From: Chryseobacterium gleum
GTDB taxonomy: Bacteria; Bacteroidota; Bacteroidia; Flavobacteriales_D; Crocinitomicaceae
Assembly: GCA_943326315.2 (NCBI GenBank)
Contig: CALPSU020000138.1
Span: forward strand, 1-6,781
Length of the DNA: 6,781 nucleotides
Direction: 5' to 3'
Both the position numbers and the translations under genes were made by a program. Position 1 is the first letter of the stretch; the number at the start of each line of letters is the position of its first letter. Below are positions 1-6,022 of this stretch, piece after piece. The notes under the pieces were generated by a model, which ran no database searches, had not been told where the DNA came from, and saw nothing but the letters and a program-made list of their open reading frames with translations.

Positions 1-582
1 AGAAAGTTTTAACCAATTATTTATGTGATACCCAAAAGAACCTCCAAGATAGTTTACTTGATTAGCGAAAAAGCCTAAAAAAAGTGAAGCCAATACCATT
101 AAAATTGAAACAATTGCGTAAGACCTTTTAACTGGAACTAAGGATATATCAAAAAGAACTTTAACTCCAGATATGAATAATAAAAAGCATAACCCAAAAG
201 AAGATAAGCCGAACCATCTATACATAAACAAGTGAGAAGACCAAGCACCAAATTTACCAAGCCAATTTGTTACAGGTTCAGAATTATCTTCGAATAAAAA
301 TTCAAATAAAGTTTTATCTAAAACCCTGTCTTGGTCATTTGTCCAAGTGAAAATATAAGATAAGCAAGCAAGGAAAAAATAAAATGATAATAATATCATT
401 CCAGCACCTAGAGAGCTTTTCATTTTTTTCTTATCAAAACGCCCTGTGAAATCTTTTAAAGGGTTTTTTATAACCGGAATTTTCTTTTCTTTTTTTTGTG
501 AAATTTTCTCTTGAGGCTCTTCTTTTATCGAGTCTTTAGGGATGAAATCGTTTTTACTTTTATATTCGTTTTCTAATGCCAT
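1..582 (-). CDS. ftsK: FtsK/SpoIIIE-type DNA translocase, N-terminal membrane part (3' end beyond window)
   Basis: Reading leftward from an ATG at 582, 194 codons stay open to the window edge, so the protein is truncated by the window and its motor domain is not visible. What is seen: a basic, lysine-rich N-terminal tail (about residues 1-56), a hydrophobic helix at about 57-79 (containing FLACLSYIFTW followed by NDQD), a second hydrophobic stretch at about 115-143 and a third at about 154-173. This is the pattern of the multi-helix membrane domain that anchors FtsK at the division septum, where the family pumps chromosomal DNA during segregation. The FtsK call rests on this membrane-domain resemblance; the Walker motifs and gamma domain would lie to the left of position 1. 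No Shine-Dalgarno sequence precedes the ATG. A near-match to the Bacteroidota -7 element (TATCTTCG on the minus strand, plus coordinates 601-608) lies upstream but has no clear -33 partner. The next gene upstream on this strand ends 97 bp away. Confidence 0.85.
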   Translation of the reverse strand, partial: MALENEYKSKNDFIPKDSIKEEPQEKISQKKEKKIPVIKNPLKDFTGRFDKKKMKSSLGAGMILLSFYFFLACLSYIFTWTNDQDRVLDKTLFEFLFEDNSEPVTNWLGKFGAWSSHLFMYRWFGLSSFGLCFLLFISGVKVLFDISLVPVKRSYAIVSILMVLASLFLGFFANQVNYLGGSFGYHINNWLKLS

Positions 583-654
583 TACTGTAATAATATCTTA
601 CGAAGATAATTAACAACAGGCAAGTAAAGATTCGATTATTCGCATAGTTTAAAC

Positions 655-684
655 AGTCGAATGTTACTAAAGTCGAATGTTACT
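655..684. repeat. Tandem direct repeat, two 14-bp copies with 16-bp period
   Basis: The sequence AGTCGAATGTTACT occurs at 655-668 and again, identically, at 671-684, separated by AA. The right copy contains the stop codon (680-682) of the minus-strand secreted-protein gene, so the repeat looks like a local duplication of that gene's end. A further inverted copy of the core (ATTCGA at 630-635, against TCGAAT at 657-662 and 673-678) could pair with either copy to form a weak hairpin in the gap before ftsK. The function is unknown; it may be a replication-slippage product. Confidence 0.8.
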
Positions 685-1327
685 TTTTCGATTTAATAAC
701 TTCATCCATAAATTGATCAAAACTTACTTTTTTATAATCAACTGGAACACCAAAAAGATCCCTGTTTAATTTAACATTTTCTATATAAACTAATGTGTAA
801 ACTGCTACGCCATCATCTGTATTTATATAATATCTTACAGGTAGTCCAGGTATTTCGTTGTATGCGTCAATGTATTTAGGAGAGTATTTTTTAAGGTATA
901 AGATTTCAATTTTTTGTTTTTTACCTTTAATTGTTAACTCGATTCTATTTGCTTTTAGATTTAATATTTTTCTTTTCCCTAATTTCTTTTTGTAGTCAAG
1001 TTTTGGATTTAAAGAATCTTTATTTACTTTTTCTATTTGCTTATTGAGATCAGTTTGAATAGCATATTTTTCATTACCATTCTGAACTAATAGTATCGAT
1101 TTATTAAGAGTTGTGTGTTTTATTACAACTTGTTTTCCCAATTGCGAAGTTTCATTTTCAATTCTTACGATCGTGTCATTTGTATAAATAACCATCGTTT
1201 TAATAGGTATGAATTTATGGAGAGATGTATCTGCCATCTCAATTGAATAAACAAGTTTTCCTTGAAATGGTTCGTAGGTTTGGGCAAAATAAGAGAAAGA
1301 AAGTAATATTAATAGAATAGTTTTCAT
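680..1327 (-). CDS. Small secreted protein, DUF4412/GLPGLI-like
   Basis: The 215-residue product begins with a short signal peptide (MKTILLILLSFSYFAQ, residues 1-16), with a likely cleavage between A15 and Q16. The absence of a lipobox Cys suggests a soluble periplasmic or exported protein. The mature part is rich in beta-prone segments with many Lys, Asn and Ile residues. Two C-terminal stretches recall the DUF4412/GLPGLI group of Bacteroidota secreted proteins: IPGLPV at 159-164 and LFGVPVDYKKVS at 191-202 (compare the family's 'lF.iP..Yk.v' ending). The group has no established biochemical role, though it is sometimes compared with LolA-like folds. The assignment is by motif resemblance only. 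The gene is read in the same direction as ftsK, 97 bp upstream of it, and diverges from the arginase gene across 149 bp. The start ATG at 1325-1327 suits the signal peptide, and no Shine-Dalgarno sequence is evident. A partial -7 match (TACTTTAG on the minus strand) lies upstream but is weak. Confidence 0.75.
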   Translation of the reverse strand: MKTILLILLSFSYFAQTYEPFQGKLVYSIEMADTSLHKFIPIKTMVIYTNDTIVRIENETSQLGKQVVIKHTTLNKSILLVQNGNEKYAIQTDLNKQIEKVNKDSLNPKLDYKKKLGKRKILNLKANRIELTIKGKKQKIEILYLKKYSPKYIDAYNEIPGLPVRYYINTDDGVAVYTLVYIENVKLNRDLFGVPVDYKKVSFDQFMDEVIKSKK

Positions 1328-1365
1328 AGGAGAATTCTGTTTTAACGCTAAAGTAATTAAGAAAC

Positions 1366-1388
1366 TTTATGTTTCCACTTTTATGTTT
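1366..1388. repeat. Short direct repeat in the divergent promoter region
   Basis: TTTATGTTT occurs at 1366-1374 and 1380-1388 (14-bp period, spacer CCACT), followed by an A8 tract at 1389-1396. It sits between the divergent secreted-protein and arginase starts, where a regulator could bind. In DNA this AT-rich, a 9-mer repeat may also be chance. No regulator can be named. Confidence 0.35.
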
Positions 1389-1422
1389 AAAAAAAATGCT
1401 AAATCAACTTTGATTCTTAGTT

Positions 1423-1458
1423 TTTGAAGACATTTTAAGTATTAAATTGTTATTTTTG
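1423..1458 (+). promoter_or_regulatory. Candidate Bacteroidota-type promoter for arginase-argS
   Basis: A perfect TAnnTTTG element (TATTTTTG) lies at 1451-1458, with TTTG at 1423-1426 as a possible -33 element. The spacer is 24 bp, somewhat longer than the usual 17-23. Transcription would begin a few bases after 1458, giving a leader of roughly 10-15 nt before the ATG at 1477. GGAG at 1458-1461 lies about 15 nt from the ATG, too far to be a good ribosome-binding site. Confidence 0.4.
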
Positions 1459-1476
1459 GAGAATTAGAATAAATTT

Positions 1477-2430
1477 ATGAGCAAAGATATAGTTTTTTTA
1501 ATCAATAAGTCTGAAATCACTGCAGGTACTCGAGGTGCATCATTAGGACCAGGAGCTGTAATGACGGCTGCTAGAAAGAATCATAAATCATTTTTCGGAG
1601 ATTTTCCAGTTGAAGAAATATCAGATTTGAATCATTTACTAGATCAACCTACTTCCTATAAATTTGCTAAAAGAATTGATGGACTAGTAAAAATTTATGA
1701 ATCACTGCATCATAAGATTTCAGGGATTTTGAAACAAGGAAAATTTCCATTGATTATTGCTGGAGATCATGGCTCTGCAGGTGGCACAATTGCTGGTATT
1801 AAAGCAACATATCCTGATAAAAGATTAGGTGTTGTTTGGATTGATGCCCATGCTGATTTACATACGCCATTTACGACCCCATCCGGAAATATTCATGGTA
1901 TGCCTCTAGCGACTGCTATAAATGATGATAATTTAGAATGTAAAATAAACGATGTAGACACAAGTACGGTTGAACTTTGGAGTCGTTTAAAGACGATTGG
2001 TGAAGTTGCGCCAAAAATTTTACCTCAAGATTTAATTTTCATTGCCGTTAGAGATACGGAAGCTCAAGAAAATGCTCTAATAAAGCGTCTAGGGATTAAA
2101 AACTATGAAGTTTCAGAAGTAATAGAAAAAGGAACAGCAAAAGTTGTTTCTGAAATAGAAGATAAATTGAAAGATTGCGATTTAATTTATATTTCTTTTG
2201 ATGTAGATTCTATGGATCCAGCTTTCACTTCACATGGTACAGGAACGCCAGTTGAAAATGGATTAACACCAAAACAAGCTGAAGAATTATTGACAGCATT
2301 TGCTAAAAATGAAAAAACTGCTTGTATCGAATTTGTAGAAGTGAATCCATGTTTAGATGAGAAAATTAATAAAATGGCAGAAGTAACAGCTGAATTAGTA
2401 GAAGTAGTTATTGAAACTTTGACAAAATAA
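1477..2430 (+). CDS. Arginase (ureohydrolase family)
   Basis: The predicted enzyme hydrolyses L-arginine to L-ornithine and urea in the cytoplasm, using a two-manganese centre. The 317-residue length is normal for arginases. All expected metal ligands can be read: H98 in AGDHG, D123, H125 and D127 in WIDAHADLHTP, and D242 and D244 in SFDVDSMDP. The SGNIHGMP loop (136-143) and E288 in EFVEVNP fit the arginase substrate pocket and favour arginase over agmatinase, whose equivalent loop differs. GTGTPVENGL (254-263) is the usual segment after the last metal site. One small oddity is GDHG, where most family members have GDHS. The ATG at 1477 starts directly ahead of the conserved N-terminal strand and the GTRGASLGPGA segment. 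No strong Shine-Dalgarno sequence is present. The stop TAA is 4 bp before argS, so the two are probably co-transcribed. rocF would be the usual name, but the pathway role (catabolism or ornithine supply) is not shown here. Confidence 0.93.
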   Translation: MSKDIVFLINKSEITAGTRGASLGPGAVMTAARKNHKSFFGDFPVEEISDLNHLLDQPTSYKFAKRIDGLVKIYESLHHKISGILKQGKFPLIIAGDHGSAGGTIAGIKATYPDKRLGVVWIDAHADLHTPFTTPSGNIHGMPLATAINDDNLECKINDVDTSTVELWSRLKTIGEVAPKILPQDLIFIAVRDTEAQENALIKRLGIKNYEVSEVIEKGTAKVVSEIEDKLKDCDLIYISFDVDSMDPAFTSHGTGTPVENGLTPKQAEELLTAFAKNEKTACIEFVEVNPCLDEKINKMAEVTAELVEVVIETLTK

Positions 2431-2434
2431 GAGA

Positions 2435-4330
2435 ATGGAAAGCAAGATTAAACAAATATTGGAAGAAAATTCAGAAGCCCTTTTTGGAGTAGTAATAGAT
2501 TCTAAAATCATTCAATTTCAAAAAACAAGAAAAGAAGTAGAGGGTGATTTGACTTTGGTTATCTTTCCTTTTGTTAAAGCTTTACGATGCTCTCCAGAAG
2601 ATGCAGGGAATAAAATAGGGACTTTTATTAAGGAAAAATTGACTTTTATTTCCCATTACAATGTAGTTAGTGGTTTTTTAAATTTTGTAATATCCTCTGA
2701 TTATTGGATCGATCAATTAGATTCAATAAATAACCTTTCAACTTTTGGTTTTGAAATACCGAACTCGAAACCAACAATAATGGTTGAATATTCTTCGCCA
2801 AACACTAATAAGCCTTTGCATTTAGGTCACTTGAGAAATAATTTTTTAGGTTACTCTGTTTCTGAAATTTTAAAAGCAAATGGACATAAAGTAATTAAAT
2901 CTCAAATTATCAATGACCGAGGAATTCATATTTGTAAAAGTATGTTGGCCTGGGAAAAGTTTTCTCCATTAAACGATAAAGGAGAACGTGAGACACCTTC
3001 TAATACTGGTTTAAAAGGAGATAAGTTAGTTGGGAAATACTACGTTGAATTTGATAAACAATTCAATGCAGAGGCGAAATCAATTATCGAACAATGGGAA
3101 AATAAAGATTTTGATGGGTTTTCCGAGAAAGTAGTTTCAGAATTTCTTCGTTTGACTGATTCGAAAGTTGGAAAAGAGGAAAAAGCAATCAAAGGTATTG
3201 ACGATAAGATTAAAGATCTAGCTAAAAATGAAACTAATCTTTTGAGAGAAGCTAAAGATATGTTGGTACGTTGGGAAGCTAGAGACCCCCAAACTTATTT
3301 GTTATGGACAACCATGAACAACTGGGTTTATGAAGGTTTTGCTTCAACATACAAAACCATGGGTGTTGATTTTGATAAGTTATATTATGAATCAGATACT
3401 TTTGTTTTAGGTAAAGATATTGTTTTTGAAGGGCTTGAAAAAGGTGTTTTCTTTAAAAAAGAAGATGGATCTGTATGGATTGATTTGACAAATGACGGAT
3501 TAGACGAAAAATTATTACTTCGTTCGGATGGAACTACTGTTTATATGACTCAAGATGTTGGTACAGCTGTTGATCGATATAATGATTTCCCAGATTTAAG
3601 CGGAATGATTTATACTGTTGGAAATGAGCAAGATTATCATTTTAAAGTATTGTTTTTGATTTTGAAGAAGTTAGGATATTCTTGGGCGGATAATTGTTCT
3701 CACCTCTCCTATGGTATGGTAGATCTTCCATCAGGTAAAATGAAATCTCGTGAAGGAACGGTTGTAGATGCTGATGATTTAATGTTTGAAGTTGTTCAGA
3801 GTGCTAAAGAAATGACTCAGGAAAGAGGGTATTTGGAAGGTATGACTGACGAGGATAAAAATAATTTGTTTGAATTAATTGGAATGGGAGGATTGAAATA
3901 TTATCTTTTGAAAGTTGATCCAAAAAAACGAATGATGTTTGATCCGGCTGAGTCTATTGAATTAAATGGAAATACAGGACCGTTTATTCAATATGCACAT
4001 GCTCGAATAAAATCATTATTAGGAAGGGGTGGAGAAACTCATTCTTTGAAAGCAAATGAATTATCTTTAGTGGAAAAAGAAGTTATTAAACTTTTAGTTG
4101 AATATCCTGCAATTATTCAAGAAGCTGGAAGAGAACTTTCGCCAGCAGTGGTTTGTAATTATATTTTCGAATTAGTTAAAACTTACAATCAATTCTATCA
4201 AAGCATTCCAATTTTAATTGAAGAAAATATTGAATTAAAAAATATGCGTTTGGTTTTGAGTAAAAATGTAGCTAAGGTTATAGCTTCTTCTATGAGTCTA
4301 ATTGGAGTGAAAGTACCTGAAAGAATGTGA
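2435..4330 (+). CDS. argS: Arginyl-tRNA synthetase
   Basis: This class I aminoacyl-tRNA synthetase charges tRNA-Arg with arginine in an ATP-dependent cytoplasmic reaction. Domains in order: an N-terminal Add-1-like domain (about 1-110), the Rossmann catalytic core with VEYSSPNTNKPLHLGHLRNN (117-136, HIGH motif as HLGH at 129-132), INDRG (159-163), WVYEGF (297-302), the KMSKS-equivalent GKMKSREG (434-441), then GNTGPFIQYAHARI (512-525) and an all-alpha DALR-type anticodon-binding domain to residue 631. At 631 residues it is longer than the 577 of E. coli ArgRS. A charged stretch at about 235-280, rich in Lys, Glu and Asp, appears to account for much of the extra length. The ATG at 2435 is 4 bp after the arginase stop, which suggests translational coupling. 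The stop TGA (4328-4330) is followed by a hairpin. Confidence 0.97.
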   Translation: MESKIKQILEENSEALFGVVIDSKIIQFQKTRKEVEGDLTLVIFPFVKALRCSPEDAGNKIGTFIKEKLTFISHYNVVSGFLNFVISSDYWIDQLDSINNLSTFGFEIPNSKPTIMVEYSSPNTNKPLHLGHLRNNFLGYSVSEILKANGHKVIKSQIINDRGIHICKSMLAWEKFSPLNDKGERETPSNTGLKGDKLVGKYYVEFDKQFNAEAKSIIEQWENKDFDGFSEKVVSEFLRLTDSKVGKEEKAIKGIDDKIKDLAKNETNLLREAKDMLVRWEARDPQTYLLWTTMNNWVYEGFASTYKTMGVDFDKLYYESDTFVLGKDIVFEGLEKGVFFKKEDGSVWIDLTNDGLDEKLLLRSDGTTVYMTQDVGTAVDRYNDFPDLSGMIYTVGNEQDYHFKVLFLILKKLGYSWADNCSHLSYGMVDLPSGKMKSREGTVVDADDLMFEVVQSAKEMTQERGYLEGMTDEDKNNLFELIGMGGLKYYLLKVDPKKRMMFDPAESIELNGNTGPFIQYAHARIKSLLGRGGETHSLKANELSLVEKEVIKLLVEYPAIIQEAGRELSPAVVCNYIFELVKTYNQFYQSIPILIEENIELKNMRLVLSKNVAKVIASSMSLIGVKVPERM

Positions 4331-4339
4331 CTTCGGTTC

Positions 4340-4371
4340 AAAATTTATTTCGCTAGCGCTTCATAAATTTT
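4340..4371. terminator. Likely bidirectional terminator between convergent argS and DUF58 genes
   Basis: The arms AAAATTTAT (4340-4348) and ATAAATTTT (4363-4371) are perfectly complementary over 9 bp and enclose 14 bases containing the self-complementary CGCTAGCG (4351-4358). The hairpin lies in the 63-bp gap between the stop of argS and the stop of the DUF58 gene, and because the stem ends in A and T runs it can act for either strand. The stem is AT-only, so its strength as an intrinsic terminator is uncertain. Confidence 0.55.
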
Positions 4372-4393
4372 CACTCAGCCACCTTCACTGGAG

Positions 4394-5314
4394 TTAAAAC
4401 AATTTCCCTCTTTTTAAAAGGTATTGTAATAGAATTTGATTATAGCCTTCGTTAATATCAGCAGGCATAAAATCAATTTGGTAGGAGGCACATCTTAGTT
4501 TTAATTCGTTGAAATAGTTGCCAATAGATTGCATATATTGCTCTCTGATTTGTGCAGGTTGTAATTTCATTCGTTCCCCTGTTTCCATATCTACAAGCGT
4601 ATAAGGGCGATTTTCTAAATTGAAATCAACTTCCATTTTTTTATCTATAACATGAAAGACAATAACTTCATGTTTGTTGTGTTTTAAGTGTTGTAAAGCT
4701 TGGAAGAATTCATCGGTTCTACTTGGGTCATCTAATAAATCAGAGAAAACTATAACTAAACTTCGTTTATGACTTAACTCAGCTATATCGTGAAGCGCTT
4801 GAATTGCATTAGTAGATTTTTTAGTTTCTTCTGAATAGCCTTTCATTCTTTTTTCTAATTCACTATATAAGTAGCGATGATGTAGAATTGAAGATTTTGC
4901 TTCTGTGTGTAATTCTAATTTATCTGAAAATAAAGATATTCCAACTGCATCTCTTTGTTTTTTCAAAAGTTCAATTAAGGATGCGGCTGCATATATTGAA
5001 AAATTAAGCTTATTTAAATCTTTTTCTTTTGGAAAAAACATTGAACTTGAGCAGTCAATAACTATTTGACATCGAAGATTTGTTTCTTCTTCATATTTTT
5101 TAGTGAAAAACTTCCCACTTCTAGCATATAGTTTCCAATCTATATGTCGAGTAGATTCCCCTGCATTGTAAAGACGATGTTCGGCGAATTCAACTGAAAA
5201 TCCATGAAAAGGACTTTTATGCATTCCAGTGATAAAACCTTCAACAACTTGTTTAGCAAGAAGTTCAAGATTTCCAAATTGCGCCAACTTTAATCGGTTT
5301 ATTTCATCACTCAT
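4394..5314 (-). CDS. DUF58 domain protein with vWA-like metal site
   Basis: The 306-residue product shows the DUF58 signature HRLYNAGESTRHIDWKLYAR (46-65), followed by a beta strand leading to a MIDAS metal site: DCSSS at 87-91 (D87, S89, S91 as DxSxS), T168 as the likely MIDAS threonine, and SD at 191-192 in IVFSDLLDD. This is a von Willebrand factor A-like fold. No signal peptide or membrane helix is seen, so it is probably cytoplasmic or peripheral. In Bacteroidota such proteins usually sit beside a MoxR-type AAA+ ATPase and Bat (aerotolerance-like) proteins, and are thought to help in assembly or maturation of partner proteins; the exact role is unsettled. Here no moxR is adjacent: the gene is alone on its strand between a divergent MutS-like gene and the convergent argS. 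The start ATG (5312-5314) has no clear Shine-Dalgarno sequence, and a partial -7 match (TAACTTTA on the minus strand, 5320-5327) lies very close to it. Confidence 0.9.
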   Translation of the reverse strand: MSDEINRLKLAQFGNLELLAKQVVEGFITGMHKSPFHGFSVEFAEHRLYNAGESTRHIDWKLYARSGKFFTKKYEEETNLRCQIVIDCSSSMFFPKEKDLNKLNFSIYAAASLIELLKKQRDAVGISLFSDKLELHTEAKSSILHHRYLYSELEKRMKGYSEETKKSTNAIQALHDIAELSHKRSLVIVFSDLLDDPSRTDEFFQALQHLKHNKHEVIVFHVIDKKMEVDFNLENRPYTLVDMETGERMKLQPAQIREQYMQSIGNYFNELKLRCASYQIDFMPADINEGYNQILLQYLLKRGKLF

Positions 5315-5428
5315 AGGGTTAAAGTTATAAAAAAAAATGATGTTTGATTCGCAATGCTCAATCTTTGATTTTTTAAATAAAATAACATCAAACTTTATTA
5401 TTCAATATCTAAACTTCTTTAAATTAAT

Positions 5429-5436
5429 TAGCTTTG
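5429..5436 (+). promoter_or_regulatory. Candidate -7 promoter element for the MutS-like gene
   Basis: TAGCTTTG matches the Bacteroidota TAnnTTTG element perfectly and ends 16 bp before the GTG start at 5453. No TTG/TTTG is found at the expected -33 distance, so only half of the promoter can be supported. A very short leader is implied. Confidence 0.4.
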
Positions 5437-5452
5437 GGCAAAAAAATAAATC

Positions 5453-6022
5453 GTGGAGGCTGAAAACTATTATAGTAAAAGAATTATAGAACTTAATAAT
5501 GAATTAATAAAAGTTCAAAAAAAGTATAGATTATATACTTTTTTACGCTTGTTTTTCTTTTTAATTGCTGGTAGTTCTTTTTTTGTGTTTTGGGGATCTT
5601 GGATGATCTTACCAGCTTTTATCTTTTTCTTTGGATTATTTCTATTTGTAGTTCACTTGTCTGTAGAAGCTAAATACAAAAGAGATAAAAAACTTGTGTT
5701 ATTAAGTTTAAATGAAAATGAAATTAAGGTTTTACATGGAGATTGGTTAATGTTTGAAGATGGAAATGAATTCCGAGATGCAAAACATCCCTTCACTTTA
5801 GATATGGATATATTTGGTAAAAAAAGTATATTTCAATTAGTAAATAGAACTGTTTCAAAATTAGGAAAAGAAAAATTAGCCGATACCTTAGCAAATGGCA
5901 CAGCTCAAATTGAAATGAATACAATTTGTATTACAGATCTTTCTAAGAAGATAGATTGGTGTCAAGAATTTATTTCAGAAGGTATTGTTCGAAAAGAAGA
6001 AGTTAAATCTTCATTGAAATAA
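5453..6022 (+). CDS. MutS-like membrane protein, N-terminal segment ending at the in-frame stop
   Basis: This 189-codon reading frame opens with GTG at 5453. An in-frame TAA at 5447-5449 rules out a start further up, and the next in-frame ATG is at residue 51, inside the second membrane helix, so GTG is the best start. Residues 1-27 are a charged helical tail (MEAENYYSKRIIEL...). Two membrane helices follow at about 28-47 and 50-69. The segment HPFTLDMDIFGKKSIFQLVN (112-131), continued by RT and a GKEKLADTL stretch, matches the opening of the MutS core domain ('DLDLFG..SLF..LNRT.T..G...L...L'). It ends with KEEVKSSLK before TAA. If translation stops there, the product would be a two-helix membrane protein without ATPase. 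The family link comes from this core motif and from the matching sequence after the stop. Confidence 0.7.
   Translation: MEAENYYSKRIIELNNELIKVQKKYRLYTFLRLFFFLIAGSSFFVFWGSWMILPAFIFFFGLFLFVVHLSVEAKYKRDKKLVLLSLNENEIKVLHGDWLMFEDGNEFRDAKHPFTLDMDIFGKKSIFQLVNRTVSKLGKEKLADTLANGTAQIEMNTICITDLSKKIDWCQEFISEGIVRKEEVKSSLK
6020..6022 (+). other. In-frame TAA interrupting the MutS-like gene
   Basis: The codons around it read TTG AAA TAA TTA TCA, and the reading frame is the same on both sides. A single base change from CAA, GAA or AAA would produce it. It lies in the linker just before the second membrane pair. TAA is used as a true stop elsewhere in the window (arginase, 2428-2430; DUF58 gene, 4394-4396), so codon reassignment is not supported. 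Confidence 0.85.

Noticed and set aside
1328..1333. AGGAGA on the plus strand as a ribosome-binding site
   Set aside because: No plus-strand start codon with an open frame lies at a suitable distance, and the arginase start is about 145 bp away.
4351..4358. CGCTAGCG palindrome as a recombination or attachment site
   Set aside because: It lies inside the loop of the predicted terminator hairpin, and no integrase, insertion-sequence ends or second copy is seen.
5342..5393. Inverted repeat GTTTGAT (5342-5348) / ATCAAAC (5387-5393) in the divergent region
   Set aside because: Only 7 bp with a 38-base spacer and no extension on either side; expected by chance in AT-rich DNA.
6020..6022. Codon reassignment of TAA to a sense codon
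   Set aside because: TAA ends the arginase and DUF58 genes at expected family lengths in the same window, so it acts as a stop in this organism.
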